From Rhipicephalus microplus (Eukaryota > Arthropoda > Arachnida > Ixodida > Ixodidae), in assembly GCF_043290135.1 (NCBI RefSeq), contig NW_027464603.1:4131501-4195500 (forward strand): a stretch of 64,000 nt of DNA, read 5' to 3'. The notes below the pieces were generated by a model, which had not been told where the DNA came from, searched no databases, and worked only from the letters and a program-made list of their open reading frames with translations. This document shows, one piece after another, positions 14,901 to 28,709 of this stretch. The stretch's first letter is position 1. Every line of letters begins with the position of its first letter. The translations under genes and the position numbers were made by a program.

Positions 14901-16095
14901 TGCAACTCGAAACTCTGCAACTAAAACTCCGCAACTAGAAACTCCACAGCTAGGAACTCCACAACTAGAAACTCCACAACTAGAGACTCCACAACTAGAA
15001 ACTCCACAACTAGAAACTCCGCAACTAGAAACTCCACAGCTAGAAACTCCACAACTTGAGACTTTGCAACTAGAAACTCGGCAACTAGAAACTCCACAAC
15101 TAGAAACTCCACAACTAGAAACTCCACAATTTGAAACACCACAACTAGATACTCCACAACTACAAATTCCCCAACTTGAAAGTCCACACCTAGAAACTCC
15201 GCAACTAGAAACTGCGCAACTAGAAACTCCCCAACTAGAGACTCCATAACTTGAAAAACCACAACTAGATACTCCACAGCTACAAATTCCACATCTAGAA
15301 ACTCCAAATTTAGTAACTCTGCAATTAGAAACTCCGCAACTTTAAACTCCACAACTAGACACTCCATAACTAGAAACTCCACAACTAGAAACTCCACAAC
15401 TAGACACTTCGCAACTAGAAACTCCACAACTAGACACTCCACAACTAGAAAACTCCGCAACTAGAAACTCCACCAATAGACACTCAAAACTTGAGACTCC
15501 GCAACGGCAGAGCTCGCAACTAGAAACTCTGCAACTAGAAACTGCCCAGCCAGAAACTTGCAACTCGAAACTCTGCAACTAAAACTCCGCAACTAGAAAC
15601 TCCACAGCTAGAAACTCCACAACTAGAGACTCCACAACTACAAACTCCACAACTAGAGACCACAACTAGAGACTCCGCAACTAGAAACTCCCCAGCTAGA
15701 AACTCCGCAACTAGAAACTCCGCAACTAGAAACTCCACAACTAGAGACTACGCAACTATGAACTCCACAACTTGAAACTCTGCAACTCGAAACTCTGCAA
15801 CTGGAAAATTCCCAACTAGAAACTACACAACTACAATCTCCACAACTCGAAACTCCGCAACTACAAAATCCACAACTAGAAACTCCACAACTGGGAACTC
15901 CGCAACTAGAAAATGTACAACTAGAAACTCGAAAACTAAAAACTCCAACTAGAAACTTCACAACTAGAAACTCCGCAACTAGAAACTCCACAACTAGACA
16001 ATTCGCAACTAGAAACTCCACAACTAGACACTCCACAACTAGAAAACTCCGCAACTAGAAACTCCACAGCTAGAAACTCCACAACTTGAGACTTT
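11930..16095 (+). repeat. Segmental HOR block D, copy 1 (about 4.2 kb)
   Basis: This block matches 22162-25887 at an offset of 10,232 bp, changing to 9,792 bp because copy 2 lacks 440 bp. Most of it also matches 26547-30096. It contains a 433-bp tandem duplication (13726-14591) and a deletion joint near 12410 (CCAATGCTTAAAAC) that removed 135 bp relative to copy 3. Its right end overlaps the start of block B2 near 16061-16095, where the two share sequence. Confidence 0.92.
13726..14591 (+). repeat. 433-bp tandem duplication in D1
   Basis: Positions 13726-14158 are followed directly by a near-identical copy at 14159-14591. The period of 433 bp is 29 monomers minus 2 bp, the deficit being one GAGACCACAACTAG-type short monomer per unit. 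The joint lies inside ATCTCCACAAC-TTGAAACACC near 14159, where a monomer from the end of the unit runs into one from its start. The same duplication with the same joint is in D3 (about 28467-29332). D2 has only one unit. Confidence 0.9.
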
Positions 16096-19000
16096 GAAAC
16101 TAGAAACTCGGCAACTAGAAACTCCACAACTAGAAACTCCACAACTAGAAACTCCACAAATTGAAACGCCACAACTAGATACTCCACAACTACAAATTCC
16201 ACAACTAGAAACTGCACAACTAAAAACTCCGCAACTAGAAACTCCGCAACTAGAAACTCCACAACTAGAGACTCCATAACTTGAAACACCACAACTAGAT
16301 ACTCCACAACTACAAATTCCACATCTAGAAACTCCAAATTTAGAAACTCTGCAACTTTAAACTCCACAACTAGACACTCTATAACTAGGAACTCCTCAAC
16401 AAGAAACTCTGCAACTCGAAATTCTGCAACTAGAAACTCCACAACTAGAAACTCCACAACTAGACACTTCGCAACTAGAAACTCCACAACTAGACACTCC
16501 ACAACTAGAAAACTCCGCAACTAGAAACTCCACCACTAGACACTCAAAACTTGAGACTCCACAACGACAGAGCTCGCAACTAGAAACTCTGCAACTAGAA
16601 ACTGCACAGCTAGAAACTTGCAACTCGAAACTCTGCAACTAACACTCCGCAACTAGAAACTCCACAGCTAGAAACTTCACAACTAGAGACTCCACAACTA
16701 CAAACTCCATGACTAGAAACTTCACAATTAGAAACTCCACAAGTAGAAACTCCAGAACTTGAGACTTTGCAACTAGAAACTCGGCAACTAGAAACTCAAC
16801 AACTAGAAACTCCACAACTAGGAACTCCACAACTTGAAACACCACAACTAGATACTCCGCAACTACAATATCCAACACTAGAAACTCCACAACAAGAAAC
16901 TCCATAACTAGAAACTCCGCAACTAGAAACTCCACAACTACAGACTCCACAACTAGAAACTCCACAGCTAGAGACTCCACAACTAGAAACTCTACAACTA
17001 GAAACTCCACAACTACGAACCTCACAACTAGAAACTCTACAAGTAGAAACTCCGCAACTAGAAACTCCACAGCTAGAAACTCCACAACTTGAGACTTTGC
17101 AACTAGAAACTCGGCAACTAGAAACTCCACAACTAGAAACTCCACAAATTGAAACACCACAAATAGATACTCCACAACTACAAATTCCACAACTTGGAAG
17201 TCCACAACTAGAAACTCCGCAACTAGAAACTCCGCAACTAGAAACTCCACAACTAGAAACTCCACAACTAGACACTTCGCAACTAGAAACTCCACAACTA
17301 GACAATCCACAACTAGAAAACTCCGCAACTAGAAGCTCCAAGACTAGACACTTCACAACTTGAGACTCCACAACTTGAGACTTTGCAACTAGAAACTCGG
17401 CAACTAGAAACTCAACAACCAGAAACTCCACAACTAGAAACTCCACAAATTGAAACACCACAACTAGTTACTCCACAACTACAAATTCCACAACTCGAAA
17501 GTCCACAACTAGAAACTCCGCAACTAGAAACTCCGCAACTAGAAACTCCGCAACTAGAAACTCCACAACTAGAGACTCCATAACTTGAAACACCACAACT
17601 AGATACTCCACAGCTACAAATTCCACATCTAGAAACTGCAAATTTAGAAACTCCGCAACTAGAAACTCCGCAACTTTAAACTCCACAACTAGAGACTCCA
17701 TAACTAGGAACTCCACATCTAGAAACTCCACAACTACAGACTCCACAGCTACAAACTTCGCAACTAGAAACTCCACAACCAGAAACTCCGCAACTAGAAA
17801 CTCCACAACTAGAAGTTCCACAACCACAGACTCAACAACTAGAAACTCCACAACTAGAAACCCAGCAACTAGAAACTCCACAACTAGAAACTCAACACCT
17901 ACAAATTCTACAACTTGAAACACCACAACTAGAAACGCAACAACTAGAAACTCCACACCTAGAAACTCCGAAACTAGAAACTCCACAACTAGAAACTCAA
18001 CACCTACAAATTCTACAACTTGAAACACCACAACCAAAAACGCAACAACTAGAAACTCCACACCTAGAAACTTCGCAAAAAGAAACTCCACAACTAGAAA
18101 CTCCACAACTAGAAACTATGCAACTAGAAACTCCGCAACTAGAAACTCCACAGCTAGAACGTCCGCAACTAGAAACTCTGCAACTAGAAACTCCAACGCT
18201 AGAAACTCCACATAGGAACTCCACAACTAGAAACTCCACAACTAGAGACCACAACTAGAGACTCTGCAACGAGAAACTCCCCAGCTAGAAACTCCGCAAC
18301 TAGAAACTCCGCAACTAGAAACTCCACAACTAGAGACTCCGCAACTATGAACTCAACAACTTGAAACTCTCCAACTCAAAACTCTGCAACTAGAAAATTC
18401 CCAACTAGAAACTCCACAACTAAAAACTTCGCCACTAGAAACTCCGCAACTAGAAACTCCACAACTAGAGACTCCATAACTTGAAACACCACAACTAGAT
18501 ACTCCACAACTACAAATTCCACATCTAGAAACTCCAAATTTAGAAACTCCACAACTTTAAACTCCACAACTAGACACTCCATAACTAGGAACTCCTCAAC
18601 AAGAAACTCCACAACTACAGACTCCACAACTACAAACTCCACAACTAGAAACTCCACAACTGGAAACTCCGCAACTAGAAACTCCACAACTAGAAATTCC
18701 ACAACCAGAGACTCAACAACTTGAGACTCCACAACTAAAAACTACACAGCTAGAAACTCTACAACTTGAGACTTCGCAACTAGAAACTCGGCAACTAGAA
18801 ACTCAACATCTAGAAACTCCACAACTAGAAACCCCACAACTTGAAACTCCACATCTAGAAACGCAACAACAAGAAACTCCACACCTAGAAACTCCGCAAC
18901 TAGAAACTCCACAACTAGAAACTCCACAACTAGAAATTATGCAACTAGAAACTCTGCGACTAGAAACTCCAAAGCTAGAACGTCCGCAACTAAAAACTCT

Positions 19001-21159
19001 GCAACTAGAATCTCCGCAACTAGAAACTCCAACGCTAGAAACTCCACAACTAGAAACTCCACAACTAGAAACTCCACAACTAGAGACCCCAAAACTAGAG
19101 ACTCCGCAACTACAAACTCCATAGCTAGAAACTCCGCAACTAGAAACTCCGCAACTAGAAACTCCACAACTAGAGACTCCGCAACTATAAACTCCACAAC
19201 TTGAAACTCTGCAACTCGAAACTCTGCAACTAGAAAATCCCCAACTAGAAACTACACAACTAGAATCTCCGCAACTCGAAACTCCGCAACTACAAAATCC
19301 ACAACTAGAAACTCCGAAACCGGGAACTTCGCAACTAGAAAATGTACAACTAGAAACTCGAAAACTAAAAACTCCAACTAGAAACTCCGCAACTAGAAAC
19401 TCCACAACTAGAAACTCCACAACTAGACACTTCGCAACTAGAAACTCCACAACTAGACACTCCACAACTATAAAACTCCGCAACTAGAAACTCCACGAAT
19501 AGACACTCCACAACTTGAGACTCCGCAACGACAGACTCCGCAACTAGAAATTTTGCAGCTAGAAACATCACAGCCAGAAACTTGCAACTCAAAACTCTGC
19601 AACTAGAAACTCCGACACTAAAAACTCCACAGCTAGAAACTCCACAACTAGAAACTTCACAAATATAAACTCCATGACTAGAAACTCCACAATTAAAAAC
19701 TCCACAATTAGAAACTCCACAGCTAGAAACTCTACAACTTGAGACTTTGCAACTAGAAACTCAGCAACTAGAAACTCAGCAACTAGAAACTCCACAACTA
19801 GAAACATCACAACTAGAAACTCCACAACTTGAAACACCACAACTAGATACTCCGCAACTACAAACTCCACAACTACAGACTCCACAACTAGAAACTCCAC
19901 AGCTAGAGACTCCACAACTAGAAACTCCACAAATACGAACCCCACAACTACGAACCCCACAACAAGAAACTCCACAACTAGAAACTCCACAACTTGAGAC
20001 TTCGCAACTAGAAACTCCACAACTAGAAACACCACAACTACAGACTCCACAACTAGAAACTCTACAACTAGAAACTCCGCAACTAGAAACTCCACAACTA
20101 GAGACTCCATAACTTGAAACTCCACAACTAGAAACTCCACAACTACGAACCTCACAACCAGGAACTCCACAACTAGAAACTCCGCAACAAGAAACTCCAC
20201 AGCTAGAAACTCCACAACTTGAGACTTCGAAACTAGAAACTCGGCAACTAGAAACTCCACAACTTGAAACTCCACAACTAGAAACTCCACAAATTGAAAC
20301 GCCACAACTAGATACTCCACAACTACAAATTCCACAACTAGAAACTCCACAAATAAAAACTCCGCAACTAGAATTTCCACAACTAGAAACTCCTCTACTA
20401 GAGACTCCGCAACTATAAACTCTGCAACTCGAAACTCTGCAACTCGAAACTCTGCAACTAGAAACTCCACAACTAGAAACTCCACAACTAGACACTTCGC
20501 AACTAGAAACTCCACAACTAGACACTCCACAACTAGAAAACTCCGCAACTAGAAACTCCACCAATAGACACTCAAAACTTGAGACTCCGCAACGACAGAG
20601 CTCGCAACTAGAAACTCTGCAACTAGAAACTGCCCAGCCAGAAACTTGCAACTCGAAACTCTGCAACTAAAACTCCGCAACTAGAAACTCCACAGCTAGA
20701 AACTCCACAACTAGAGACTCCACAACTACAAACTCCATGACTAGAAACTTCACAATTAGAAACTCCACAAGTAGAAACTCCACAACTTGAGACTTTGCAA
20801 CTAGAAACTCGGCAACTAGAAACTCAACAACTAGAAACTCCACAACTAGGAACTTCACAACTAGAAACTCCACAACTTGAAACACCACAACTAGATACTC
20901 CGCAACTACAATATCCAACACTAGAAACTCCACAACAAGAAACTCCATAACTAGAAACTCCGCAACAAGAAACTCCACAACTACAGACTCCACAACTAGA
21001 AACTCCACAGCTAGAGACTCCACAACTAGAAACTCCACCGCTAGAAACTCCACAACTAGAAACTCCACAACTAGAAACTCCACAACTAGAGACCACAACT
21101 AGAGACTCCGCAACTAGAAACTCCCCAGCTAGAAACTCCGCAACTAGAAACTCCGCAAC
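16061..21159 (+). repeat. Segmental HOR block B, copy 2 (about 5.1 kb)
   Basis: This is the near-perfect second copy of 2663-7716, about 13.4 kb downstream. Relative to copy 1 it lacks one monomer near 16820 and has four extra monomers near 20710-20770 (CCATGACTAG to CAAGTAG region). Beyond 21159 it runs into the module containing GACTACGCAAC. From about 18954 to 21527 it also matches the 4.02-kb tandem unit (33631-36190 and 37651-40210). Confidence 0.93.
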
Positions 21160-24100
21160 TAGAAACTCCACAACTAGAGACTACGCAACTATGAACTCCA
21201 CAACTTGAAACTCTGCAACTCGAAACTCTGCAACTAGAAAATTCCCAACTAGAAACTACACAACTACAATCTCCACAACTCGAAACTCCGCAACTACAAA
21301 ATCCACAACTAGAAACTCCACAACTGGGAACTCCGCAACTAGAAAATGTACAACTAGAAACTCGAAAACTAAAAACTCCAACTAGAAACTCCACAACTAG
21401 AAACTCCGCAACTAGAAACTCCACAACTAGACAATTCGCAACTAGAAACTCCACAACTAGACACTCCACAACTAGAAAACTCCGCAACTAGAAACTCCAC
21501 AGCTAGAAACTCCACAACTTGAGACTTTGCAACTAGAAACTCGGCAACTAGAAACTCCACAACTAGAAACTCCACAACTAGAAACTCCACAAATTGAAAC
21601 ACCACAACTAGATACTCCACAACTACACATTCCACTACTTGAAAGTCCACAACTAGAAACTCCGCAACTAGAAACTCCGCAACTAGAAACTCCCCAACTA
21701 GAGACTCCATAACTTGAAACACCACAACTAGATACTCCACAGCTACACATTCCACATCTAGAAACTCCAAATTTAGAAACTCTGCAACTAGAAACTCCGC
21801 AACTTTAAACTCCACAACTAGACACTCCATAACTAGGAACTCCACAACAAGAAACTCCACAACTACAGACTCCACAACTTCAAACTCCACAACTAGAAAC
21901 TCCACAACTGGAAACTCCGCAACTAGAAACTCCGCAACTAGAAACTCTACAACAAGAAATTCCACAACCGGAGACTCAACAACTTGAGACTTCGCAACTA
22001 GAAACTCGGCAACTAGAAACTCAACAACTAGAAACTCCACAACTAGAAACTCCACAACTAGAAACTCCACAACTAGAAACTCCACAACTTGAAACACCAC
22101 AACTAGATACTCCACAACTACAAATTTCACAAAAAGAAACTCCAAATTTAGAAACCCCGCAACTAGAAACTCCGCAACTTAAAACTCCACAACTAGAGAC
22201 TCCACAACTACAAACTTCTCAACTACAAACTCCACAACCAGAAACTCCGCAACTAGAAACTCCACAAATTGAAACGCCACAACTAGATACTCCACAACTA
22301 CAAATTCCACAACTAGAATTTCCACAACTAAAAACTCCGCAACTAGAAACTCCGCAACTAGAAACTCCACTACTAGAGACTCCGCAACTATAAACTCCAC
22401 AACTTGAAACTCTGCAACTCGAAACTCTGCAACTAGAAACTCCACAACCAGAAACTCCGCAACTAGAAACTCTACAACTAGAAGTTCCACAACCAGAGAC
22501 TCAACAACTAGAAACTCCACAACTAGAAACCCAGCAAATAGAAACTCCACAACTAGAAACTCAACACCTACAAATTCTACAACTTGAAACACCACAACTA
22601 GAAACGCAACAACTAGAAACTCCACACCTAGAAACTCCAATGCTTAAAACTCCACAACTAGAAACTCCACAACTAGAAACTCCTCAACTAGAGACCACAA
22701 CTAGAGACTCCGCAACTAGAAACTCCCCAGCTAGAAACTCCGCAACTAGAAACTCCGCAACTAGAAACTCCACAACTAGAGACTCCGCAACTATGAACTC
22801 CACAACTTGAAACTCTGCAACTCGAAACTCTGCAACTAGAAAATTCCCAACTAGAAACTACACAACTACAATCTCCACAACTCGAAACTCCGCAACTACA
22901 AAATCCACAACTAGAAACTCCACAACTGGGAACTCCGCAACTAGAAAATGTACAACTAGAAACTCGAAAACTAAAAACTCCAACTAGAAACTCCACAACT
23001 AGAAACTCCGCAACTAGAAACTCCACAACTAGACAATTCGCAACTAGAAACTCCACAACTAGACACTCCACAACTAGAAAACTCCGCAACTAGAAACTCC
23101 ACAGCTAGAAACTCCACAACTTGAGACTTTGCAACTAGAAACTTGGCAACTAGAAACTCCACAACTAGAAACTCCACAACTAGAAACTCCACAACTAGAA
23201 ACTCCACAGATTGAAACACCACAACTAGATACTCCCCAACTACAAATTCCACAACTTGAAAGTCCACAACTAGAAACTCCGCAACTAGAAACACCGCAAC
23301 TAGAAACTCCCCAACTAGAGACTCCATAACTTGAAACACCACAACTAGATACTCCACAACTACAAATTTCACAACAAGAAACTCCAAATTTAGAAACCCC
23401 GCAACTAGAAACTCCGCAACTTAAAACTCCACAACTAGAGACTCCATAACTAGGAACTCCACAACAAGAAACTCCACAACTACAGACTCCACAACTACAA
23501 ACTCCACAACTAGAAACTCCACAACTGGAAACTCCGCAACTAGAAACTCCGCAACTAGAAACTCTACAACAAGAAATTCCACAACCGGAGACTCAACAAC
23601 TTGAGACTTCGCAACTAGAAACTCGGCAACTAGAAACTCAACAACTAGAAACTCCACAACTAGAAACTCCACAACTTGAAACACCACAACTAGATACTCA
23701 ACAACTACAAATTTCACAACAAGAAACTCCAAATTTAGAAACCCCGCAACTAGAAACTCCGCAACTTAAAACTCCACAACTAGAGACTCCATAACTAGGA
23801 ACTCCACATCTAGAAACTCCACAACTACAGACTCCACAACTACAAACTTCGCAACTAGAAACTCCACAACCAGAAACTCCGCAACTAGAAACTCCACAAC
23901 TAGAAACCCAGCAACTAGAAACTCCACAACTAGAAACTCAACACCTACAAATTCTACAACTTGAAACACCACAACTAGAAACGCAACAACTAGAAACTCC
24001 ACACCTAGAAACTCCGCAACTAGAAACTCCACAACTAGAAACTCCACAACTAGAAACTATGCAACTAGAAACTCCGCAATTAGAAACTCCACAGCTAGAA

Positions 24101-25439
24101 CGTCCGCAACTAGAAACTCTGCAACTAGGAACTCTGCAACTAGAAACTCCAACGCTAGAAACTCCACAACTAGAAACTCCACAACTCCACAACTAGAGAC
24201 CACAACTAGAGACTCCGCAACTAGAAACTCCCCAGCTAGAAACTCCGCAACTAGAAACTCCGCAACTAGAAACTCCACAACTAGAGACTCCGCAACTATG
24301 AACTCCACAACTTGAAACTCTGTAACTCGAAACTTTGCAACTAGAAAATTCCTAACTAGAAACTACACAACTACAATCTCCACAACTCGAAACTCCGCAA
24401 CTACAAAATCCACAACTAGAAACTCCACAACTGGGAACTCCGCAACTAAAAAATGTACAACTAGAAACTCGAAAACTAAAAACTCCAACTAGAAACTCCA
24501 CAACTAGAAACTCCGCAACTAGAAACTCCACAACTAGACAATTCGCAACTAGAAACTCCACAACTAGACACTCCACAACTAGAAAACTCCGCAACTAGAA
24601 ACTCCACAACTAGACACTCAAAACTTGAGACTCTGAAACGACAGACTTCGCAACTAGAAACTCTGCAACTAGAAACTGCACAGCTAGAAACTTGCAACTC
24701 GAAACTCTGCAACTAAAACTCCGCAACTAGAAACTCCACAGCTAGGAACTCCACAACTAGAAACTCCACAACTAGAGACTCCACAACTAGAAACTCCACA
24801 ACTAGAAACTCCGCAACTAGAAACTCCACAGCTAGAAACTCCACAACTTGAGACTTTGCAACTAGAAACTCGGCAACTAGAAACTCCACAACTAGAAACT
24901 CCACAACTAGAAACTCCACAATTTGAAACACCACAACTAGATACTCCACAACTACAAATTCCCCAACTTGAAAGTCCACACCTAGAAACTCCGCAACTAG
25001 AAACTGCGCAACTAGAAACTCCCCAACTAGAGACTCCATAACTTGAAAAACCACAACTAGATACTCCACAGCTACAAATTCCTCATCTAGAAACTCCAAA
25101 TTTAGTAACTCCGCAATTAGAAACTCCGCAACTTTAAACTCCACAACTAGACACTCCATAACTAGAAACTCCACAACTAGAAACTCCACAACTAGACACT
25201 TCGCAACTAGAAACTCCACAACTAGACAATCCACAACTAGAAAACTCCGCAACTAGAAACTCCACCAATAGACACTCAAAACTTGAGACTCCGCAACGGC
25301 AGAGCTCGCAACTAGAAACTCTGCAACTAGAAACTGCCCAGCCAGAAACTTGCAACTCGAAACTCTGCAACTAAAACTCCGCAACTAGAAACTCCACAGC
25401 TAGAAACTCCACAACTAGAGACTCCACAACTACAAACTC
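21080..25439 (+). repeat. About 4.36-kb superrepeat, unit 1
   Basis: Positions from about 21080 repeat from about 25439 at an offset of 4,359 bp. The offset rises to 4,374, 4,509 and about 4,940 bp as indels accumulate along the pair, so the two superrepeats lie end to end. Both begin with the GACTACGCAAC marker (about 21180 and 25538). Unit 1 includes the first part of block D2. The offset jump of 135 bp is the deletion joint near 22642; the jump of 440 bp is the missing 433-bp unit plus a 7-bp scar near 24185. Confidence 0.85.
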
Positions 25440-25887
25440 CACAACTAGAGACCACAACTAGAGACTCCGCAACTAGAAACTCCCCAGCTAGAAACTCCGC
25501 AACTAGAAACTCCGCAACTAGAAACTCCACAACTAGAGACTACGCAACTATGAACTCCACAACTTGAAACTCTGCAACTCGAAACTCTGCAACTAGAAAA
25601 TTCCCAACTAGAAACTACACAACTACAATCTCCACAACTCGAAACTCCGCAACTACAAAATCCACAACTAGAAACTCCACAACTGGGAACTCCGCAACTA
25701 GAAAATGTACAACTAGAAACTCGAAAACTAAAAACTCCAACTAGAAACTTCACAACTAGAAACTCCGCAACTAGAAACTCCACAACTAGACAATTCGCAA
25801 CTAGAAACTCCACAACTAGACACTCCACAACTAGAAAACTCCGCAACTAGAAACTCCACAGCTAGAAACTCCACAACTTGAGACTTT
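22162..25887 (+). repeat. Segmental HOR block D, copy 2
   Basis: This is the second copy of 11930-16095. It shares the 135-bp deletion joint (near 22642) with copy 1 but lacks one of the two 433-bp units. At the place where that unit is missing, near 24175-24195, it has an off-register monomer in which TAGAAAC is absent, leaving CACAACTCCACAAC. The match ends near 25887, where copy 2 has one more monomer than copy 1 before the AAATTGAAAC monomer. Confidence 0.9.
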
Positions 25888-28709
25888 GCAACTAGAAACT
25901 CGGCAACTAGAAACTCCACAACTAGAAACTCCACAACTAGAAACTCCACAACTAGAAACTCCACAAATTGAAACACCACAACTAGATACTCCACAACTAC
26001 ACATTCCACTACTTGAAAGTCCACAACTAGAAACTCCCCAACTAGAAACTCCGCAACTAGAAACTCCCCAACTAGAGACTCCATAACTTGAAACACCACA
26101 ACTAGATACTCCACAGCTACACATTCCACATCTAGAAACTCCAAATTTAGAAACTCTGCAACTAGAAACTCCACAACTTTAAACTCCACAACTAGACACT
26201 CCATAACTAGGAACTCCACAACAAGAAACTCCACAACTACAGACTCCACAACTTCAAACTCCACAACTAGAAACTCCACAACTGGAAACTCCGCAACTAG
26301 AAACTCCGCAACTAGAAACTCTACAACAAGAAATTCCACAACCGGAGACTCAACAACTTGAGACTTCGCAACTAGAAACTCGGCAACTAGAAACTCAACA
26401 ACTAGAAACTCCACAACTAGAAACTCCACAACTAGAAACTCCACAACTAGAAACTCCACAACTTGAAACACCACAACTAGATACTCCACAACTACAAATT
26501 TCACAACAAGAAACTCCAAATTTAGAAACCCCGCAACTAGAAACTCCGCAACTTAAAACTCCACAACTAGAGACTCCACAACTACAAACTTCTCAACTAC
26601 AAACTCCACAACCAGAAACTCCGCAACTAGAAAGTCCACAAATTGAAATGCCACAACTAGATACTCCACAACTACAAATTCCACAACTAGAATTTCCACA
26701 ACTAAAAACTCCGCAACTAGAAACTCCGCAACTAGAAACTCCACTACTAGAGACTCCGCAACTATAAACTCCACAACTTGAAACTCTGCAACTCGAAACT
26801 CTGCAACTAGAAACTCCACAACCAGAAACTCAGCAACTAGAAACTGCACAACTAGAAGTTCCACAACCAGAGACTCAACAACTAGAAACTCCACAACTAG
26901 AAACCCAGCAAATAGAAACTCCACAACTAGAAACTCAACACCTACAAATTCTACAACTTGAAACACCACAACTAGAAACGCAACAACTAGAAACTCCACA
27001 CCTAGAAACTCCGCAACTAGAAACTCCACAACTAGAAACTCCACAACTAGAAACTATGCAACTAGAAACTCCGCAACTAGAAACTCCACAGCTAGAACGT
27101 CCGCAACTAGAAACTCTGCAACTAGGAACTCTGCATTTAGAAACTCCAACGCTTAAAACTCCACAACTAGAAACTCCACAACTAGAAACTCCTCAACTAG
27201 AGACCACAACTAGAGACTCCGCAACTAGAAACTCCCCAGCTAGAAACTCCGCAACTAGAAACTCCGCAACTAGAAACTCCACAAATAGAGACTCCGCAAC
27301 TATGAACTCCACAACTTGAAACTCTGCAACTCGAAACTCTGCAACTAGAAAATTCCCAACTAGAAACTACACAACTACAATCTCCACAACTCAAAACTCC
27401 GCAACTACAAAATCCACAACTAGAAACTCCACAACTGGGAACTCCGCAACTAGAAAATGTACAACTAGAAACTCGAAAACTAAAAACTCCAACTAGAAAC
27501 TCCACAACTAGAAACTCCGCAACTAGAAACTCCACAACTAGACAATTCGCAACTAGAAACTCCACAACTAGACACTCCACAACTAGAAAACTCCGCAACT
27601 AGAAACTCCACAGCTAGAAACTCCACAACTTGAGACTTTGCAACTAGAAACTTGGCAACTAGAAACTCCACAACTAGAAACTCCACAACTAGAAACTCCA
27701 CAACTAGAAACTCCACAGATTGAAACACCACAACTAGATACTCCCCAACTACAAATTCCACAACTTGAAAGTCCACAACTAGAAACTCCGCAACTAGAAA
27801 CTCCGCAACTAGAAACTCCCCAACTAGAGACTCCATAACTTGAAACACCACAACTAGATACTCCACAACTACAAATTTCACAACAAGAAACTCCAAATTT
27901 AGAAACCCCGCAACTAGAAACTCCGCAACTTAAAACTCCACAACTAGAGACTCCATAACTAGGAACTCCACAACAAGAAACTCCACAACTACAGACTCCA
28001 CAACTACAAACTCCACAACTAGAAACTCCACAACTGGAAACTCCGCAACTAGAAACTCCGCAACTAGAAACTCTACAACAAGAAATTCCACAACCGGAGA
28101 CTCAACAACTTGAGACTTCGCAACTAGAAACTCGGCAACTAGAAACTCAACAACTAGAAACTCCACAACTAGAAACTCCACAACTTGAAACACCACAACT
28201 AGATACTCAACAACTACAAATTTCACAACAAGAAACTCCAAATTTAGAAACCCCGCAACTAGAAACTCCGCAACTTAAAACTCCACAACTAGAGACTCCA
28301 TAACTAGGAACTCCACATCTAGAAACTCCACAACTACAGACTCCACAACTACAAACTTCGCAACTAGAAACTCCACAACCAGAAACTCCGCAACTAGAAA
28401 CTCCACAACTAGAAACCCAGCAACTAGAAACTCCACAACTAGAAACTCAACACCTACAAATTCTACAACTTGAAACACCACAACTAGAAACGCAACAACT
28501 AGAAACTCCACACCTAGAAACTCCGCAACTAGAAACTCCACAACTAGAAACTCCACAACTAGAAACTATGCAACTAGAAACTCCGCAATTAGAAACTCCA
28601 CAGCTAGAACGTCCGCAACTAGAAACTCTGCAACTAGGAACTCTGCAACTAGAAACTCCAACGCTAGAAACTCCACAACTAGAAACTCCACAACTAGAAA
28701 CTCCACAAC
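25440..28709 (+). repeat. Segmental HOR block E, copy 1 (about 3.3 kb)
   Basis: This block matches 39765-43034 at an offset of 14,325 bp, exactly 955 monomer lengths. Inside the match, one copy has a monomer fewer near 41990 and one more near 42490, so the offset is restored. The block opens with the GACTACGCAAC marker and includes the ACACATTCC and CTACTTGAAAG variants near 25995-26015. Confidence 0.9.
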
